Of a stretch of 64,000 bases of DNA, positions 1 to 11,541 are shown in pieces. The translations under genes were made by a program, and so were the position numbers. Origin of the DNA: Oncomelania hupensis (Eukaryota; Mollusca; Gastropoda; Littorinimorpha; Pomatiopsidae). Every line of letters starts with the position of its first letter. Within the stretch, counting starts at the first letter, position 1. Under the pieces are notes generated by a model, which saw only the letters and a program-made list of their open reading frames with translations, was not told the DNA's origin and did no database searches. The stretch is from the NCBI GenBank assembly GCA_036898135.1, contig CM072513.1, positions 85,187,508 to 85,251,507 of the forward strand. Reading direction: 5' to 3'.

Positions 1-309
1 GAACTAAGCTATCGAAGGGCAGACAATCGCTAATAGTTACCTCGTGTTGCTTCTGGCTTGCCCCCCTTGACGTCCGCCATACTGCTGTCCTCCCCCTTCT
101 CTTCCAGACGCTGCAACAGTCAAACCACAAAACACATTGAGTACATCAACCAATCCATTCAGCCCACAATACGTGGTATTACAAACCAACACCAAGCACA
201 AAGCCCAGAAGCACAACCATTTTGCGTTAACAAAACTGATTGTGAGATGAACATAACATTTGAGAAATTGAATTATTTTGTTGCAATATTATTGCAAATA
301 TCAAACACA

Positions 310-321
310 CAGGAGGAGGAG

Positions 322-412
<91 letters not shown>

Positions 413-482
413 AAGAAGAAGAAGAAGAAGAAGAAGAAGAAGAAGAAGAAGAAGAAGAAGAAGAAGAAGAAGAAGAAGAAAG
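310..482. repeat. compound AAT/AAG microsatellite
   Basis: A run of (AAT)n passes directly into a run of (AAG)n. Open frames on both strands here (poly-Asn/Lys, poly-Leu/Phe) are products of the repeat and are not genes. The 300 bases before it contain no recognisable feature. Confidence 0.95.
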
Positions 483-699
483 CTGTCAAAACGAAGAAAA
501 TAACTTTTGGAAGAAGATGACTTTTTGAGCACAAAAAAAACACAACAGCAAACAGTATTAGTGACTGTGGGATGGAGTGGAGGGGACGAGGGGTGGGGGA
601 TAGACGTTGGAAACGGAGAAGAAATAAATCTTAAACCAAAGGAAAGAAAAAGAAGTATGAGCGAAGAAGGAAGGGGTAAAGATAAAAAGAAAGAAAGCA

Positions 700-705
700 A
701 GAAAA

Positions 706-797
<92 letters not shown>

Positions 798-800
798 AAA
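700..800. repeat. GAAA tetranucleotide microsatellite
   Basis: About 22 tandem copies of GAAA, with degenerate purine-rich sequence on the left (640-700). It yields spurious Lys/Glu or Phe/Leu/Ser frames. Confidence 0.95.
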
Positions 801-875
801 AAGGAAGACAGGATGAGATGAAAAGGGATGGGACCACTATCAGCCCTATGTACATGTACCATAACTATGATTTAG

Positions 876-1757
876 ATCCGCAAAAAGGATGTTGGAGATT
901 GCTCTTCTCCCTATCCTGACTGTGCCTTCGTGATCTGCAAGGGCATCTGACACGATGCGCTCTATGAAGAAGCTGACGAATGTTGAAGAGATCGGGCATC
1001 CTTGACGCACGCCGATTGTTGTTCTCAATCAGTTCCCGATGGCGCTGTTGTGGAAGACTGCACTGGTAGCCTTGTCAAACAGGTTTTTGACTTCATTAAT
1101 GTTAGGGCTAATGTTGTACACTCTCATGGTTACCCACAGAGCTGCATGCCAGACTCTGTCAAACTCTTTCTTAAAGTCTACAAATACATGATATAGATAT
1201 TGTTGGTGCTGTAGGTATTTCTTGCAGATCATTCTGAGGTTGAACATATGTTCAGTGGTATTTCGCCCTGCCCTAAATCCTGCTTGTTCTTCAGCTATGA
1301 TTTGTTCATGTTGGGGTTTCAACCTGTTAGGTATTATTTTCAGGAGGACCTCGCTGGTATGACTGAAGAGGCTGATGGTGCGGTAAATTTCACACACCTG
1401 AAGGTTACCCTTTTTGGGAAAAGTGATGACAAGCGACTGGATCCATGGTGTAGGCCACTCCCCACTCTGCCAGATCTTGTTACAGATAATGGTGAGGGCA
1501 TCAATCATCACTTCTCCTCCTGTTTAAAGCAATTCTGCAGGTATGTTGTCCACTCACGCTGACTTCCCCTTCTTCAGCGATTGCACTACTACCTCAACTT
1601 TTTCTCGAAAAATTGGGAGGCCTTTTTCTTCTTCTTTGTTCTTGAAACATGCTAGAACTGATGGGTATCCGTTTGGTGTGTGGCTGTAAAGGCCAGAGCA
1701 GTACTCTGTCCATCTATCCAATACTTCTTTTTCTTCTGTAAGGCAAATGCCAGACCC
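876..1757 (-). pseudogene. RTE-type LINE reverse transcriptase fragment (copy A)
   Basis: Three consecutive minus-strand reading segments (about 1757-1554, 1511-1029, 1028-876) match the same protein encoded by the copy at 4140-6725. They run from the linker before the RT (GICLTEE, LDRWTEYCS) through KKGKSA, EEQAGFRAGR, VDFKKEFDRVW and GVRQGCP to FAD. The segments are separated by stop codons replacing Gly, Gln and Trp codons. Copy A ends in the catalytic FADD motif: only FAD remains before unrelated sequence at about 876. It therefore lacks the endonuclease and the RT C-terminal part. It does retain the palm region that the 4-6.7 kb copy has lost. RTE proteins combine an APE-like endonuclease with RT. 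This copy is dead. RTE assignment rests on recalled family features. Confidence 0.85.
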
Positions 1758-1763
1758 AAGCAC

Positions 1764-2530
1764 TCTTTATATTAAAAAGGGTGAAAAGATGAAAGGAGAA
1801 CAAGCGGTGTTTAAATGTCACCCGGGGGATCCCAACCTTTGATCAGGTTTGAAGCAGAGCAACTGTAGTGTGTGTGTGGTCCTGATTCGGCCCTTGGCAG
1901 TCCGCTAGACCCTGTAAACAATGACTAACTAACTAACTGTAGTGTACAGTTGAACATTGCAGCAGCTCACCATCATTCAACCTCATGACTAAGTGCCGCT
2001 TTCTATGTGCAATAGGGTTTGGAAAATATATATTTCTCCTGCTCATAGTCCTCACGTCATTCATTCAGATAATTTAGCAGATCTTGCCATTGACCATCAC
2101 TATCGAGAAATGATCACGGATGCACAGACAGCAGCTTTGTAAAGCAGACCCAGTGTGACATTCTCACGCTCACTACGGCGGACACAGGACACCGTCCATA
2201 GCTCTCCACCTATTATGTACGGCATGCGGCATCGTGTGCCTTCAAGCTCACAACTGCAAACAGCAGTTCAACATCGCTCTCTGTAGATCTGTGTACGAGG
2301 AACCAGACCCGACTAGTCCAATCTAAAAGACAGCACACAGCTCCAAGTCGCAGACAAGCGCAGGGCGTAGTCATTGTCAATCGAGCATGCACACTGGATC
2401 AGTTAATTGGTAGAGCTTTTTTTTTTTTTACCTTAACTTAAAAAAACACAAACATTTATTCATTATAGTCCGTGTGCTTTGAAGCAGAATACTGCAAGCA
2501 GTAACTGAAACAGTATCACTCAGTTTTGTG
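1764..2530. other. no recognised gene
   Basis: Anonymous sequence with mixed composition and no coding frame that can be supported. It contains short runs such as poly-T at 2418-2430. Confidence 0.6.
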
Positions 2531-2536
2531 CAGACT

Positions 2537-2830
2537 GCGTGAAAATAACGAGCTCGGAATAGATTCCACACGGAACTCCCTCCTCCCCCCCTCCCTCCCC
2601 TTTGTATATCTTTGTGTATCATAAAACATACCCTCTGCCTTCAAAAACTTCATGCACTATGTACCCCTCCCAACCCACCCCTCGTACACTGTAAGGAAGT
2701 CTGTGCGTGAAAATAACGAGCGCAAAGTCAATAGAAAATGGAAAGTGTTTTGGATTTGCCCTGTTTGTGGATCATAAAGCTGGCCGTTTGCCTTCAAGGC
2801 CCAAACTATATCACACAGCTTCCGTCAACA
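2537..2830. repeat. diverged tandem duplication, about 160 bp
   Basis: GTGAAAATAACGAGC occurs at about 2538 and again at about 2706. Each is followed about 80-110 bp later by ATCATAAA and then TTTGCCTTCAA or a close variant (CTCTGCCTTCAA). The spacing differs by about 15 bp between units, so this is an old, diverged two-copy repeat. No coding role is evident. Confidence 0.55.
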
Positions 2831-3268
2831 CTAACGAGCTTGCAGTCCACCGACATCAGCAAATAGAAATAGGAAGCCCCGTATTGTTTTGTGTGCACCG
2901 TATCGGGAGAGGACTGGGTCTTTAAAGTGATATCTAGGTACTGTTAACACTGACCAGAAACTAAATAGGAACAGTTTGGAGGTGTCGGGGCTACTGTTCT
3001 TTTATACATGGATCCTGTGGTTAAGTCAACTCAACTGCTCCGGGAAAAAGGTATATTTACAGTAGGTTTTGACCAAACCCTACCCTAACCCCCACCCACG
3101 GTTTTGTTTGTGGGTAAACCAAGATGGAGGAGGGTAAGGGTGCGGATGGAGAGAAGGGCAGAGAGAAGGGGGCAGGCGTGATAGAAACAACAAAACAAAA
3201 ACTGACATTAACATGCTAAATAAGGATTTCATAGATGGGGTATTAACTATACAAGGATGACGTGGCAC

Positions 3269-3390
3269 AAGAAGAAGAAGAAGAAGAAGAAGAAGAAGAA
3301 GAAGAAGAAGAAGAAGAAGAAGAAGAACAACAACAACAACAACAACAACAAATAACAACAAATAACAACAACAACAATTAACAACAACAA
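3269..3390. repeat. AAG then AAC microsatellite
   Basis: (AAG)n at 3269-3326 is followed by (AAC)n and AAC-rich sequence to about 3390. Confidence 0.95.
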
Positions 3391-3847
3391 GGTCGCAACA
3401 GTATCATCAAGACCAGTGAAGATGGAAAATGATATTAAAACACGTCGCTGTCAGACGAAAACCTCGTAAGTCCCAAAATGGCGGTTTGGAGATAACTTCA
3501 TAGTTGTGACCCTTGGTCCCTTGCCCATGTTCTGTGCTAAGCTCAAAATTGCGTCTCGAATAGAAAGTTAATAAAAATCCATGAAACCAAACCTTGTATC
3601 TCTCTACTGGCGGACCAAACCTCGTATGTTTAGATACGAGGTTTTTACCGAACGTTTTCGCGGTAGGAAGTGACAATAACGCAACATACGAGGTTTTCTT
3701 TGTCGCAAAAGTTTGGACGAAAATTGTAAGTACAGAGCACACATAACACTTTGAGTCGTTTGATTTCCTTCACAATTAGACAATGAATGTATGGAAAGGC
3801 ATTGAATCATGTAGTCTTGAGTTTTCAGTGGTTTTCAGTGGTGAAAG

Positions 3848-3848
<1 letters not shown>

Positions 3849-3908
<60 letters not shown>
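3849..3908. repeat. CT dinucleotide microsatellite
   Basis: About 29 tandem CT units within the left part of the TIR element. Confidence 0.95.
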
Positions 3909-3914
<6 letters not shown>

Positions 3915-4200
3915 GTTGAAGAGAAAGGGACAGTTCTGGAGGCGAAGAGAATAGATCTAGTGTGGGGAGGGTGTATGTGGAGGTCACTGGATCTGGGGGA
4001 CGGATGTTAGATCTAGTATGTAGGCTTAGATTGAGTAGATCTCCATATCGCTTGTTTGTGAGAGGGGCGTACAGCATACATTCATTTATTTAAATCGGAA
4101 TAAAACACTTGAGATTGTTTATGTTAATTAATTTCAGAATCTACGTCGATGTCTGATAACGGAAATCTGTCGTCTGGGACCCTCTGCGGAAAGTGCAACC

Positions 4201-5000
4201 TGCCGCACGAGAAACAACATCGTCATAGGAACCTGGAATGTCAGGACCCTAACTGCGTAAGGAAAATTAGAAGAACTGGCCCACAAGCTGGACCACTATC
4301 GATGAACGTTTTATGTATCGGCGAAGTGCGCTGGAAAGGCCTAGGTAAAACAACGACCGACAAAGGCCACAAGCTCTATTTCAGCGGTAGAGATGACAGG
4401 CACGAACACGGCGTTGGATTCTTGGTCCACAAGAACATTCTAGCCACTGTCATGGGTTGCCGCCCAGTATCCAGTAGACTCATTACCATCCGTCTGAGAG
4501 CAGCCCCTTTCAACATCACCATCATCCAGGCCTATGCCCCAGCACCAGACTATGACGACAGCGAAGTGGGGGATTTTTTATGAAAATCTACAGGCGGTCC
4601 TTGACCAAGTGCCGAAGAACGACATAGTCATAGTGCAAGGCGACTGAAATGCCAAGGTTGGCCAAGATGCGCACCACAACTGGGGAGACACATGTGGACC
4701 CCACTGCAACAACGAGACAACTGACAGGGGTCGTCTGAGACTCTTGGAGTTTGCCAGATACAACAATCTGATACTGGCAAACACGCTTGGTCTCCACAAA
4801 AACTCCAGACGATGGACATGGCACAGTCCCGGCGGGGAGCATCATAACCAGATCGACTACATCATGGTCAAGAAACGTTTCAGATCAAGCATCAACATTG
4901 GCAGGACACGCACTTTTCCAGGAGCAGACATCGGAAGTGACCACGATCTCGTGATGATGTCTTTCCGGCTCCACTTGAAGAGAGTAAGTACAGCAAAGTG
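4201..5000 (+). pseudogene. APE-like endonuclease domain of RTE copy B
   Basis: Endonuclease motifs are readable in order: GTWNVRT (4228-4248), EVRWKGLGK (about 4324-4350), FNITIIQAYAP (about 4510-4542), GD-stop-NAKVG (4641-4662), RRWTW (about 4810), QIDYIM (about 4850-4866) and SDHDL (about 4936-4950). In this family they carry the metal and phosphate ligands. The reading is broken by a stop at 4258-4260, a lost base near 4303, an extra T in the run at about 4572-4577, and TGA replacing the Trp codon at 4645-4647. The enzyme would nick target DNA to start target-primed reverse transcription. This copy cannot encode it. Confidence 0.85.
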
Positions 5001-6722
5001 CACCAGACTGAAGTTCGACCTGGACAAACTGCAAGACCCGGAGGTGGCAGAACTATTTCAGGCCACAATTAGAGGGAAATTTGCACCACTGCTCATTTTG
5101 GGGGCTGGTGAAGTAGATGTCAACACCATGACCACCACGTTAAACTCAGCTGTGACAGATGCCGCCACTGAGATCCTTGGCAAGCACCGACCAAAGAAGA
5201 AGCCGTGGATCACACCTGAATTTTTGGATCTGTGTGATAAACGAAGAGAGATTAAAAAGAAAAATAACACCTCACAGGGAGCTGATGTCTACCGAAAAAT
5301 CAACAATGACATCCGAAAAGGCATGCGCACAGCAAAGGAGAACTGGATAGAAGATCAATGCCAGGAAATAGAGAACAGTCTGAACAAGAACAACAGCAGG
5401 AAGGCCTACCAGACTGTGAAGCGCCTGACAAGTGTTAAACAGCCCAAAGTCTCCACGATCCCAAGCAAGTCTGGCATATGCCTTACTGAAGAACAAGAAG
5501 TCTTGGACAGATGGACAGAGTACTGCTCCGACCTTTACACCAAATGGATACTCATCAGTTCTAGCATGTCCCGAGAACAGAGAACAAGAAGAAATCCTCC
5601 CAATTCTCCGGGAAGAAGTTGAGGCAGCAGTGCAATCGCTGAAGAAGGGGAAGTCAGCGGGAGTGGACAACATACCCGCGGAACTGCTACAAGCAGGAGG
5701 AGAAGCGATGATTGATGCCTTCACCATTATCTGTAACAAGATCTGGCAGAGCGGGGAGTGGCCTTCAGGAGTGTGAAAATTACCGCACCATCAGCCTCAT
5801 CAGCCATCCCAGCAAGGTCCTCCTGAAAATAATACTCAACAGGTTGAAACCCCAAGCTGAACAAATCATAGCTGAAGAACAAGCAGGATTCAGGGCAGGG
5901 CGAATCACCACTGAACAGATTTTCAACCTCAGAATAATTGATGGATTGGCTAGAGAGGAACAAGAACTTGAACAGATGGTACAGAGGCTTGACACCACTT
6001 CCAGAGCCTATGGAATGGAAATAAGTGCAGAGAAGACCAAAATTATGACCAACAACACCAATGGCATCAACACGAACATCAAAGTCCAAGGCCAATCCCT
6101 CAACACAGTGCATAGCTTCAAGCACTTAGGAGCCATTGTATCAGACAATGGGTCCCGACAGGAAGTCCTCTCCAGGATCGCACAAACAACTGCTGCCCTG
6201 ACAAAGTTGAAGCCCATTTGGAAAGACAGGACCATCAGTCTACATTCCAAAGTAAGACTGCTGCGCTCCCTTGTCATCTCCATCTTCCTATATGCTTGCG
6301 AAGCATGGACCCTCACAGCAGATCTACAACGATGAATACAAAACATGGAGATGAGGTGCTACAGAAGACTTCTGGGCATTTCCTATACCCAACACATCAC
6401 CAACGACGAAGTCCGACAGACCATCACACAAGCCATTGGACAACACTATGACCTGCTCACAGTGGTGAAGAAACGGAAACTCCGATGGTATGGCCACGTC
6501 ACCAGAGCATCAGGCCTTGCAAAGACCATTCTGCAAGCCACAGTGCAAGGAGGTAGAAGAAGAGGGAAACCGACAAAGAGGTGGGAGGACAACATTCGAG
6601 AGTGGACTGGTTTGACACCGAGCGAAGCCATCAGGGCTGCTGAGGACAGAGAAAGATGGAGTATGCTGGTTAAACGATCATCTGTGGTGCCCCTACGACC
6701 TCCGAGTTACGGGACAGGATAG
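5001..6722 (+). pseudogene. RT region of RTE copy B, catalytic core deleted
   Basis: Frame 1 runs to about 5540 (FDLDKLQDPE, KPWITPEFLDL, LDRWTEYCSDLY). A frameshift at about 5540 moves the reading to EEVEAAVQSLKKGKSAGVDN and GEWP. After a deletion it resumes at ECENYRTISLISHPSK and EEQAGFRAGR. Past the second deletion come DGLAREEQELEQM, KTKIMTNN, FKHLGAIVSD, YACEAWTLTADLQ, a TGA at 6333-6335, then MEMRCYRRLLGISYTQHI, RKLRWYGHVTR and RWEDNIREWTGL. The last motifs are a conserved C-terminal tail shared with the copies near 17.5, 23.8 and 54.3 kb. Confidence 0.85.
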
Positions 6723-7109
6723 GAAATACCGGAAGATATGGTATTTCTGTGTTTAACGTTTTGACAGTTTGTGACACCTATAAATATGGCTTTCCTGCGA
6801 TCTTTGACAACGTTTTCCTCTGATTTTGTGTTGTACCAGGGTCTGTTGTTTTATTCAAAAACCTCGTAACTCAAACTTTTTGACAAAGTTGTAAGTCGAA
6901 AACCTCGTAACTCTTCATTTGCTTCCAGTTCTCAACGGAAAACACTTCTTCGACTTTTTATCCCATACTGCCAAATTTCTAGACTTTTCATAGTTCCTTT
7001 GAAGTAAAAAAGTCATTGGTTTGGCGTTACCCGACTGGTTGAAACAGTTTTTATCGATTTTCTCAAAACAGCAAAAAATGAGATACGAGGTTTTCGTCTG
7101 ACAGCGACG

Positions 7110-7500
7110 ACGTCACAGACACTAAGACAGAGAAGACGAGGGTTGATGTGAGCGATGGGAAATAAAGAAAGTAAGAAAGATAAACACTAGAGGAGAAACC
7201 TGCTTGAGTGCGCTGATCTGGGTGGTGAGAAAGAAGCAATAAGCACTACAAGCGGGCAGCACAGCGGGTCTCAGCTAGTGTGGATGGAGAGTTGATGTAG
7301 AGGCGATGGGCCGTGAAAAGCATTGTGTGCAGATTTCTCCCCCTACTGCATCTCCACTCCCTCCAGGCTAAGGTACCCCCACTGCTCAATTTAAAGAAAC
7401 TGTAGCACGATAAATAAAAGACGTCTTTTCAAAGAACAAAAAGAGTATCTGGTGACAGTGATATTGCATTGTGGGTAGTTTTCAGTACATTCTTATCAGT
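7110..7500. other. no recognised gene
   Basis: Flank of the TIR element. No supported coding frame or RNA gene is visible. Confidence 0.55.
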
Positions 7501-7503
7501 GCG

Positions 7504-7912
7504 AGCGTTGTGGCCAAGTGGGCTAAGGCGGGACTAACTTGCCTTGTCCACAAGCCAGAAACCAATGGCGCCTGATAGGTGTGGGTTCGATCCTGCATCT
7601 GGGCGTTATGTTTTTCCGAATATTATTTACTTTCGACTCGGGCAACGTCTCGGGGGTTTCCTCCGGGTACTCCGGTTTGCTCCCCCAGCAAAAATGTCAA
7701 CAAATTCACAAATAATGTTAGGTAGGTAGGGTTTGGGCGCGCCACTGGCTGCGACTAAGCCTTCCCCGGGGGAGGCGGCCCAGAGTTTCCCGATAGAAAG
7801 GGATAATAAACTGAAGCATATTATGTATGTATGTATGACTGTATGTATGTATGTATGTATGACTGTATGTATGTATGTATGTATGTATGACTGTATGTAT
7901 GTATGTATTTAA
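7504..7912 (+). mobile_element. tRNA-derived SINE with ATGT tail
   Basis: A pol III A box (TGGCCAAGTGG, 7511-7521) and B box (GGTTCGATCC, 7584-7593) define a tRNA-like head. A central segment at about 7655-7678 contains GGGTACTCCGGTTT. The same segment lies at about 56041-56065 in another SINE with an unrelated head, so it behaves as a conserved SINE central domain. The 3' end is a (TATG)n tail at 7823-7909. CATTCTT occurs at 7488-7494 and 7914-7920 as a weak candidate target duplication. It depends on a LINE for mobility. Confidence 0.75.
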
Positions 7913-9100
7913 TCATTCTTCTATTGCTCCAGTCACTGCTCGTTCATCGCCATTTGTGCATATAGCGAGGCTTTAAAGCAACAGAAAGGAAAAACTAAAA
8001 CCCAAGATTTTCTGACAGGAAATGCTTGCAGATGTCCTTCACAAATAGCTGCAAACAAAAGTCCGGGTCCGTTCTTGTAATTTATTTACTGTTACGGCGG
8101 CCAGCCGGGCCCGATCACCAAGTGTTTCACTGGCTTCCTATCCCAGACTGAATTAAATGCAAAGCAGTAACAATAACGAAGAAGAAGAAGGAGGAGAAGG
8201 AGGAGGAGGAAGAGGTGGTAGAGGAGCAGGCGGAGGAGTAGGAGGAGGAGGGTAATTATAATGACTATACTGAAAGCAGAAATGAAAAAGACTAATGCAG
8301 AGGAGGATTGTTTGTTTCTCCTCTCTGCTAGAAGAGACATACAAATATACAGAAGGAAATTACAGAACGGGAATGCATCCAGCGTCTTTAAAGAGTTCAC
8401 TAAAGCGTACGACTTGTGAAGCGTGACGATATGTGTAGGTAGCAAGTGTGGGTACAAGTTTGCAGATTTGAGTTACGGTGGACGGCAGGTGACACTGACC
8501 GTTAACACCAACACCTGCACCGCCAAAATAAATATTTAAAAAAAAACGGCGAAGGTCCGTCTATGACAACGACGACAGTCATCTTCCTCAGCACAGACAC
8601 TGACCTATTAAAGGATTACGCCATAATGCCTTCGCTAATGCGGTCCACTGCCCTCAACCCAAAATACCACAGGCAGTATGTAAGTATCTTCCCTTGGCAG
8701 TCTGGTGGCCCATCCAAGCATTAGGTTATAGATGCGTCTGCCACGGCAAGCTTTGTACGCTGGAGTTTCACAGGCCACGACAAAAGCCAATAACTCAGTG
8801 CAATCAGAACTCGGGGCGAGCTGAACAATCCAACAGCAGTTGACTGAGGATGAGGTGAGGACTATGGGTTAACTGAGGTGAAGTGGCATGGCCTGAACGT
8901 TCCAACCCTGTTAGCTCCCGCACTTTCTGCCAAGAAGGCAGCGTCTCAATTGTCAACCCTTGATAACAGTAATACTATGTCCTTTGTGGTCTACGTTAAG
9001 TAGGGCAACAGCTTACAAATGGACATCCTCGCCGTCATCATAATCGAAATCAACTATAAGGGAGAAGAATTAAGGTGGGGAGGGAAAAGAAGGAGAGCTT
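7913..9100. other. no recognised gene
   Basis: Contains a short AGG/AAG-rich stretch (8178-8255) and otherwise anonymous sequence. No coding frame can be supported. Confidence 0.6.
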
Positions 9101-9104
9101 GTCC

Positions 9105-9107
<3 letters not shown>

Positions 9108-9179
<72 letters not shown>
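9108..9179. repeat. GA dinucleotide microsatellite
   Basis: About 35 GA units, followed by a TG-rich run (9188-9222) into which the neighbouring SINE appears to have inserted. Confidence 0.95.
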
Positions 9180-9180
<1 letters not shown>

Positions 9181-9222
9181 TATATTTTGTGTGTGTGAGA
9201 AAGAGGGTGTGTTTGTGTGTGT

Positions 9223-9514
9223 GGTAAAGGTAAAGGTGGTCCCATAGCCTTGTGGCCGTAGTGGAGCGTGATGTTGGAGATCACACTTATCTTGGGCCAG
9301 CGTAATGAGGGTGATGCCCATCTATCTCCCTCGCTGCTTTACCTTCCCCACCCTTAAGAAAGTAGGTACTCAGTCACAGTTGAGTCAACTGGGGGCGTTG
9401 TTATTTGTCGCTTCACGGTTTGCGGTCACCCATCCAAGTGCTAACCGCACTGGACGGCGCTTAACTTGCGACACAGTAGCGAGTCCTCCAACCACTGCGC
9501 TATCCGACACCCCT
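9223..9514 (-). mobile_element. tRNA/5S chimeric SINE, copy 1
   Basis: Minus-strand copy of the element at 38966-39265 and 52021-52321. Reading on minus, GGGGTGTCGGATAGCGCAGTGG is followed by AAGTTAAGC and then ACTTGGATGGGTGACCGC-like 5S rRNA sequence, and ends in a (CCTTTA) tail. It lies between TG-rich sequences, so any target duplication would be hidden by the microsatellite. 5S rRNA carries its own internal pol III promoter (boxes A, IE, C), and that part is retained. Confidence 0.8.
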
Positions 9515-11375
9515 GTGTGTGTGAGGGAGAGTGAAAAATACACACACACACCCACTGATAGAAGCAGTATTGCAGCATTCATTTGGTTCAGGTGAGTGCT
9601 TGTGTTAAGCATAAACTTCATAAAGAATGAAGAGAAAGGCCTGAGTAAATACAACTACAAATAACATGGAGGTGTGTACGGTTCAGATAATGCTTCACGT
9701 TAACTTAATTAAGCCCGGTTCATTCATGTCAAAATTATGAATTGTCAGTGAATGAAAATGAGGAAATGTTTTGACTTCCGCTTTGGAAGTAGTTATAACA
9801 ACTCTCACACATACCCGTAGTCTTTGGTGTAAGTATTTAAGATAGTTCTGATACTTTATTTATTCTTCAGCCGTTCCGTTCCATGTAGAGATCATGTGCG
9901 GTGCTGTATGGTATTTGCCGCGGACCCTTACTGAATATTTTCGACTGCTATAATGGTGATTTACATTTCAGCCAACCTGACACAAATTAATTAGAATTTC
10001 AATTATGCGTACAATGGGGCGGTAAGAATACTTCCTAGAAGCAAAATCGTACTATACTGAAAAATATAGGAGTGCCTTCAGCTCAACTCAACTCACTGTA
10101 ATATCTATTCCAAAGATTTTGACACAAATCGCTTTGGCTGTTGCTCTACCAAATAGATTACTGGCATCCACTAAGAAGCAACATAAGCAGTTGTTGCCGT
10201 CTACATGATATACTTTAAATCACTAAAAGAGTTGCTCTAAATCAAAGATTCAAACTACAGAAACACTAAGTTGCTGACAAAAAAATATGTCTGATGAGCC
10301 GAGGGCAAAAGGTTATTCAGTGTCAGAAAAGGAAGTTTTGTTGTTGTTGTTGTTACAAGGTTTGGTTCACAATTGCAATCTTCCTCTTCTCTCTCCTCCT
10401 AACTCCATCCCTCAATCCCCTCCACCTTTCTCTCCCTCCCATTCCCAGTTCTGGATCTTCTGCAGGTGTGGAACTATTGACACACACAAGGTCTCTAACC
10501 CAAATCTTCATTACAGCATCTTGTTGGAGGTTTTGTATTGATCACTGGTTCAAACCTACTCCAACAGCGATCTGGTGCCATCGTACAGCTGAAGAGCCTC
10601 TCTCCTCACTCCAAAATGCCCTTCTAGTACATTCTAGCACACTCCACATCATGGCATGGGAGCGACCCTCTCTCTTGTTTACAAAATGCATTTGTGAATC
10701 ACGCGCGTGAATCAATCCCTAGCGGCTGTGTCGTAGCAAGCACCGCTGTAGCTGCGCAACGCTACCTAGATCAAGAAGGGCCAGGGTAGGTAGGTATGAT
10801 TCGCCGACCTTTTTGAATTTGAAGCTATACCTACCTAACCGATATCATAATACACTCATATTATTACCAAATTAGCTGCTGCAGTACGGAGGCATTAATG
10901 CTTAATTAAAACGAAATTAAATTTGATGAAGCCGGAGATCGAACTCGCGACCATTGGAACCTGCAGGGATATCCGCTCTATTGATTGGATTTTGTTGTGT
11001 CGTTGTGAGCCAAATTACAATGTTAATGCAAGGTGAAGACCACAGGAAAAATAAAGGCGACAAAGTATGCTCGGGAGGCCACAGAAAAACAGTCCCAATC
11101 TACCATAAGAGAGATGACAGTGTCGTGATCTCCTGTCAAACATCACTAACAAATCAACAAACACTTCTCAGGTCTAAAGTCAAGACTGGTTTTTTGCCGA
11201 GTTGTGTGACAAGAGTGGTCTCACGGTTGGGCCAGGAGAGGTTCTCTGTGTGTAGAAGAAGTAAGGAGAGTTTGGGGTCAAGTCTACTCTCAGCCGCTGA
11301 CAACCAGGCAAGTGCCAACAAACAAGCTCTCATCCTTCAATTGGCTTAGCACCTCTTCAACAGGTCCACAGAGCT
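9515..11375. other. no recognised gene; tRNA-like trace near 10.93 kb
   Basis: Mostly anonymous. At about 10925-10965 the minus strand reads like a tRNA T-arm (GAGTTCGATCTC), a possible remnant of a tRNA-derived SINE. No supported coding frame. Confidence 0.45.
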
Positions 11376-11381
11376 AGACAC

Positions 11382-11454
<73 letters not shown>

Positions 11455-11487
11455 AGAGGGAGATGGAGAGAGAGAGAGATAGAGAGA

Positions 11488-11533
<46 letters not shown>

Positions 11534-11541
11534 GAGAGAGG
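11382..11541. repeat. GA microsatellite with interruptions
   Basis: A long imperfect GA tract with GGGAGA and GATGGAGA interruptions. Minus-strand Ser/Leu frames are artefacts. Confidence 0.95.

Larger units (their letters stand above)
4140..6725 (+). mobile_element. RTE-type LINE, internally deleted (copy B)
   Basis: The longest RTE copy in the window. An APE-like endonuclease occupies about 4200-5000, a linker 5000-5540, the RT N-terminal part 5540-5940, and the RT thumb and C-terminal region 5940-6722. Two internal deletions are visible by comparison with copies A and C. One at about 5760-5768 removes roughly 16 codons after GEWP. The other at about 5934-5942 removes the RT palm, including the FADD catalytic motif, and joins FNLRII to DGLA. 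It ends near a GGATA-like tail (about 6715-6725), as do copies D and E. The 5' boundary is not sharply defined. It lies inside the TIR element, so it inserted after that element did. Confidence 0.85.
3443..7109. mobile_element. TIR-bounded DNA transposon with nested RTE LINE
   Basis: Positions 3443-3468 and 7084-7109 are perfect 26-bp inverted repeats of each other, starting CGTCGCTG and ending AACCTCGTA. The core ACCTCGTA recurs inside both ends: plus orientation at about 3619, 6864 and 6901, minus orientation at about 3634 and 3678. Repeated subterminal motifs of this kind are typical of transposase-binding arrays. Positions 3617-3627 and 3634-3644 form a perfect 11-bp hairpin of the motif. 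Removing the nested RTE copy (about 4140-6725) leaves about 1.1 kb without a transposase frame, so the element is probably non-autonomous. No clear target duplication is visible, and the superfamily is unknown. Confidence 0.65.

Noticed and set aside
227..862. 211-codon minus-strand frame
   Set aside because: Almost entirely homopolymeric Leu, Ile and FLS repeats from AAT, AAG and GAAA microsatellites.
3070..3100. Telomere-like CCCTAACCCC
   Set aside because: Only one or two imperfect units, with no array.
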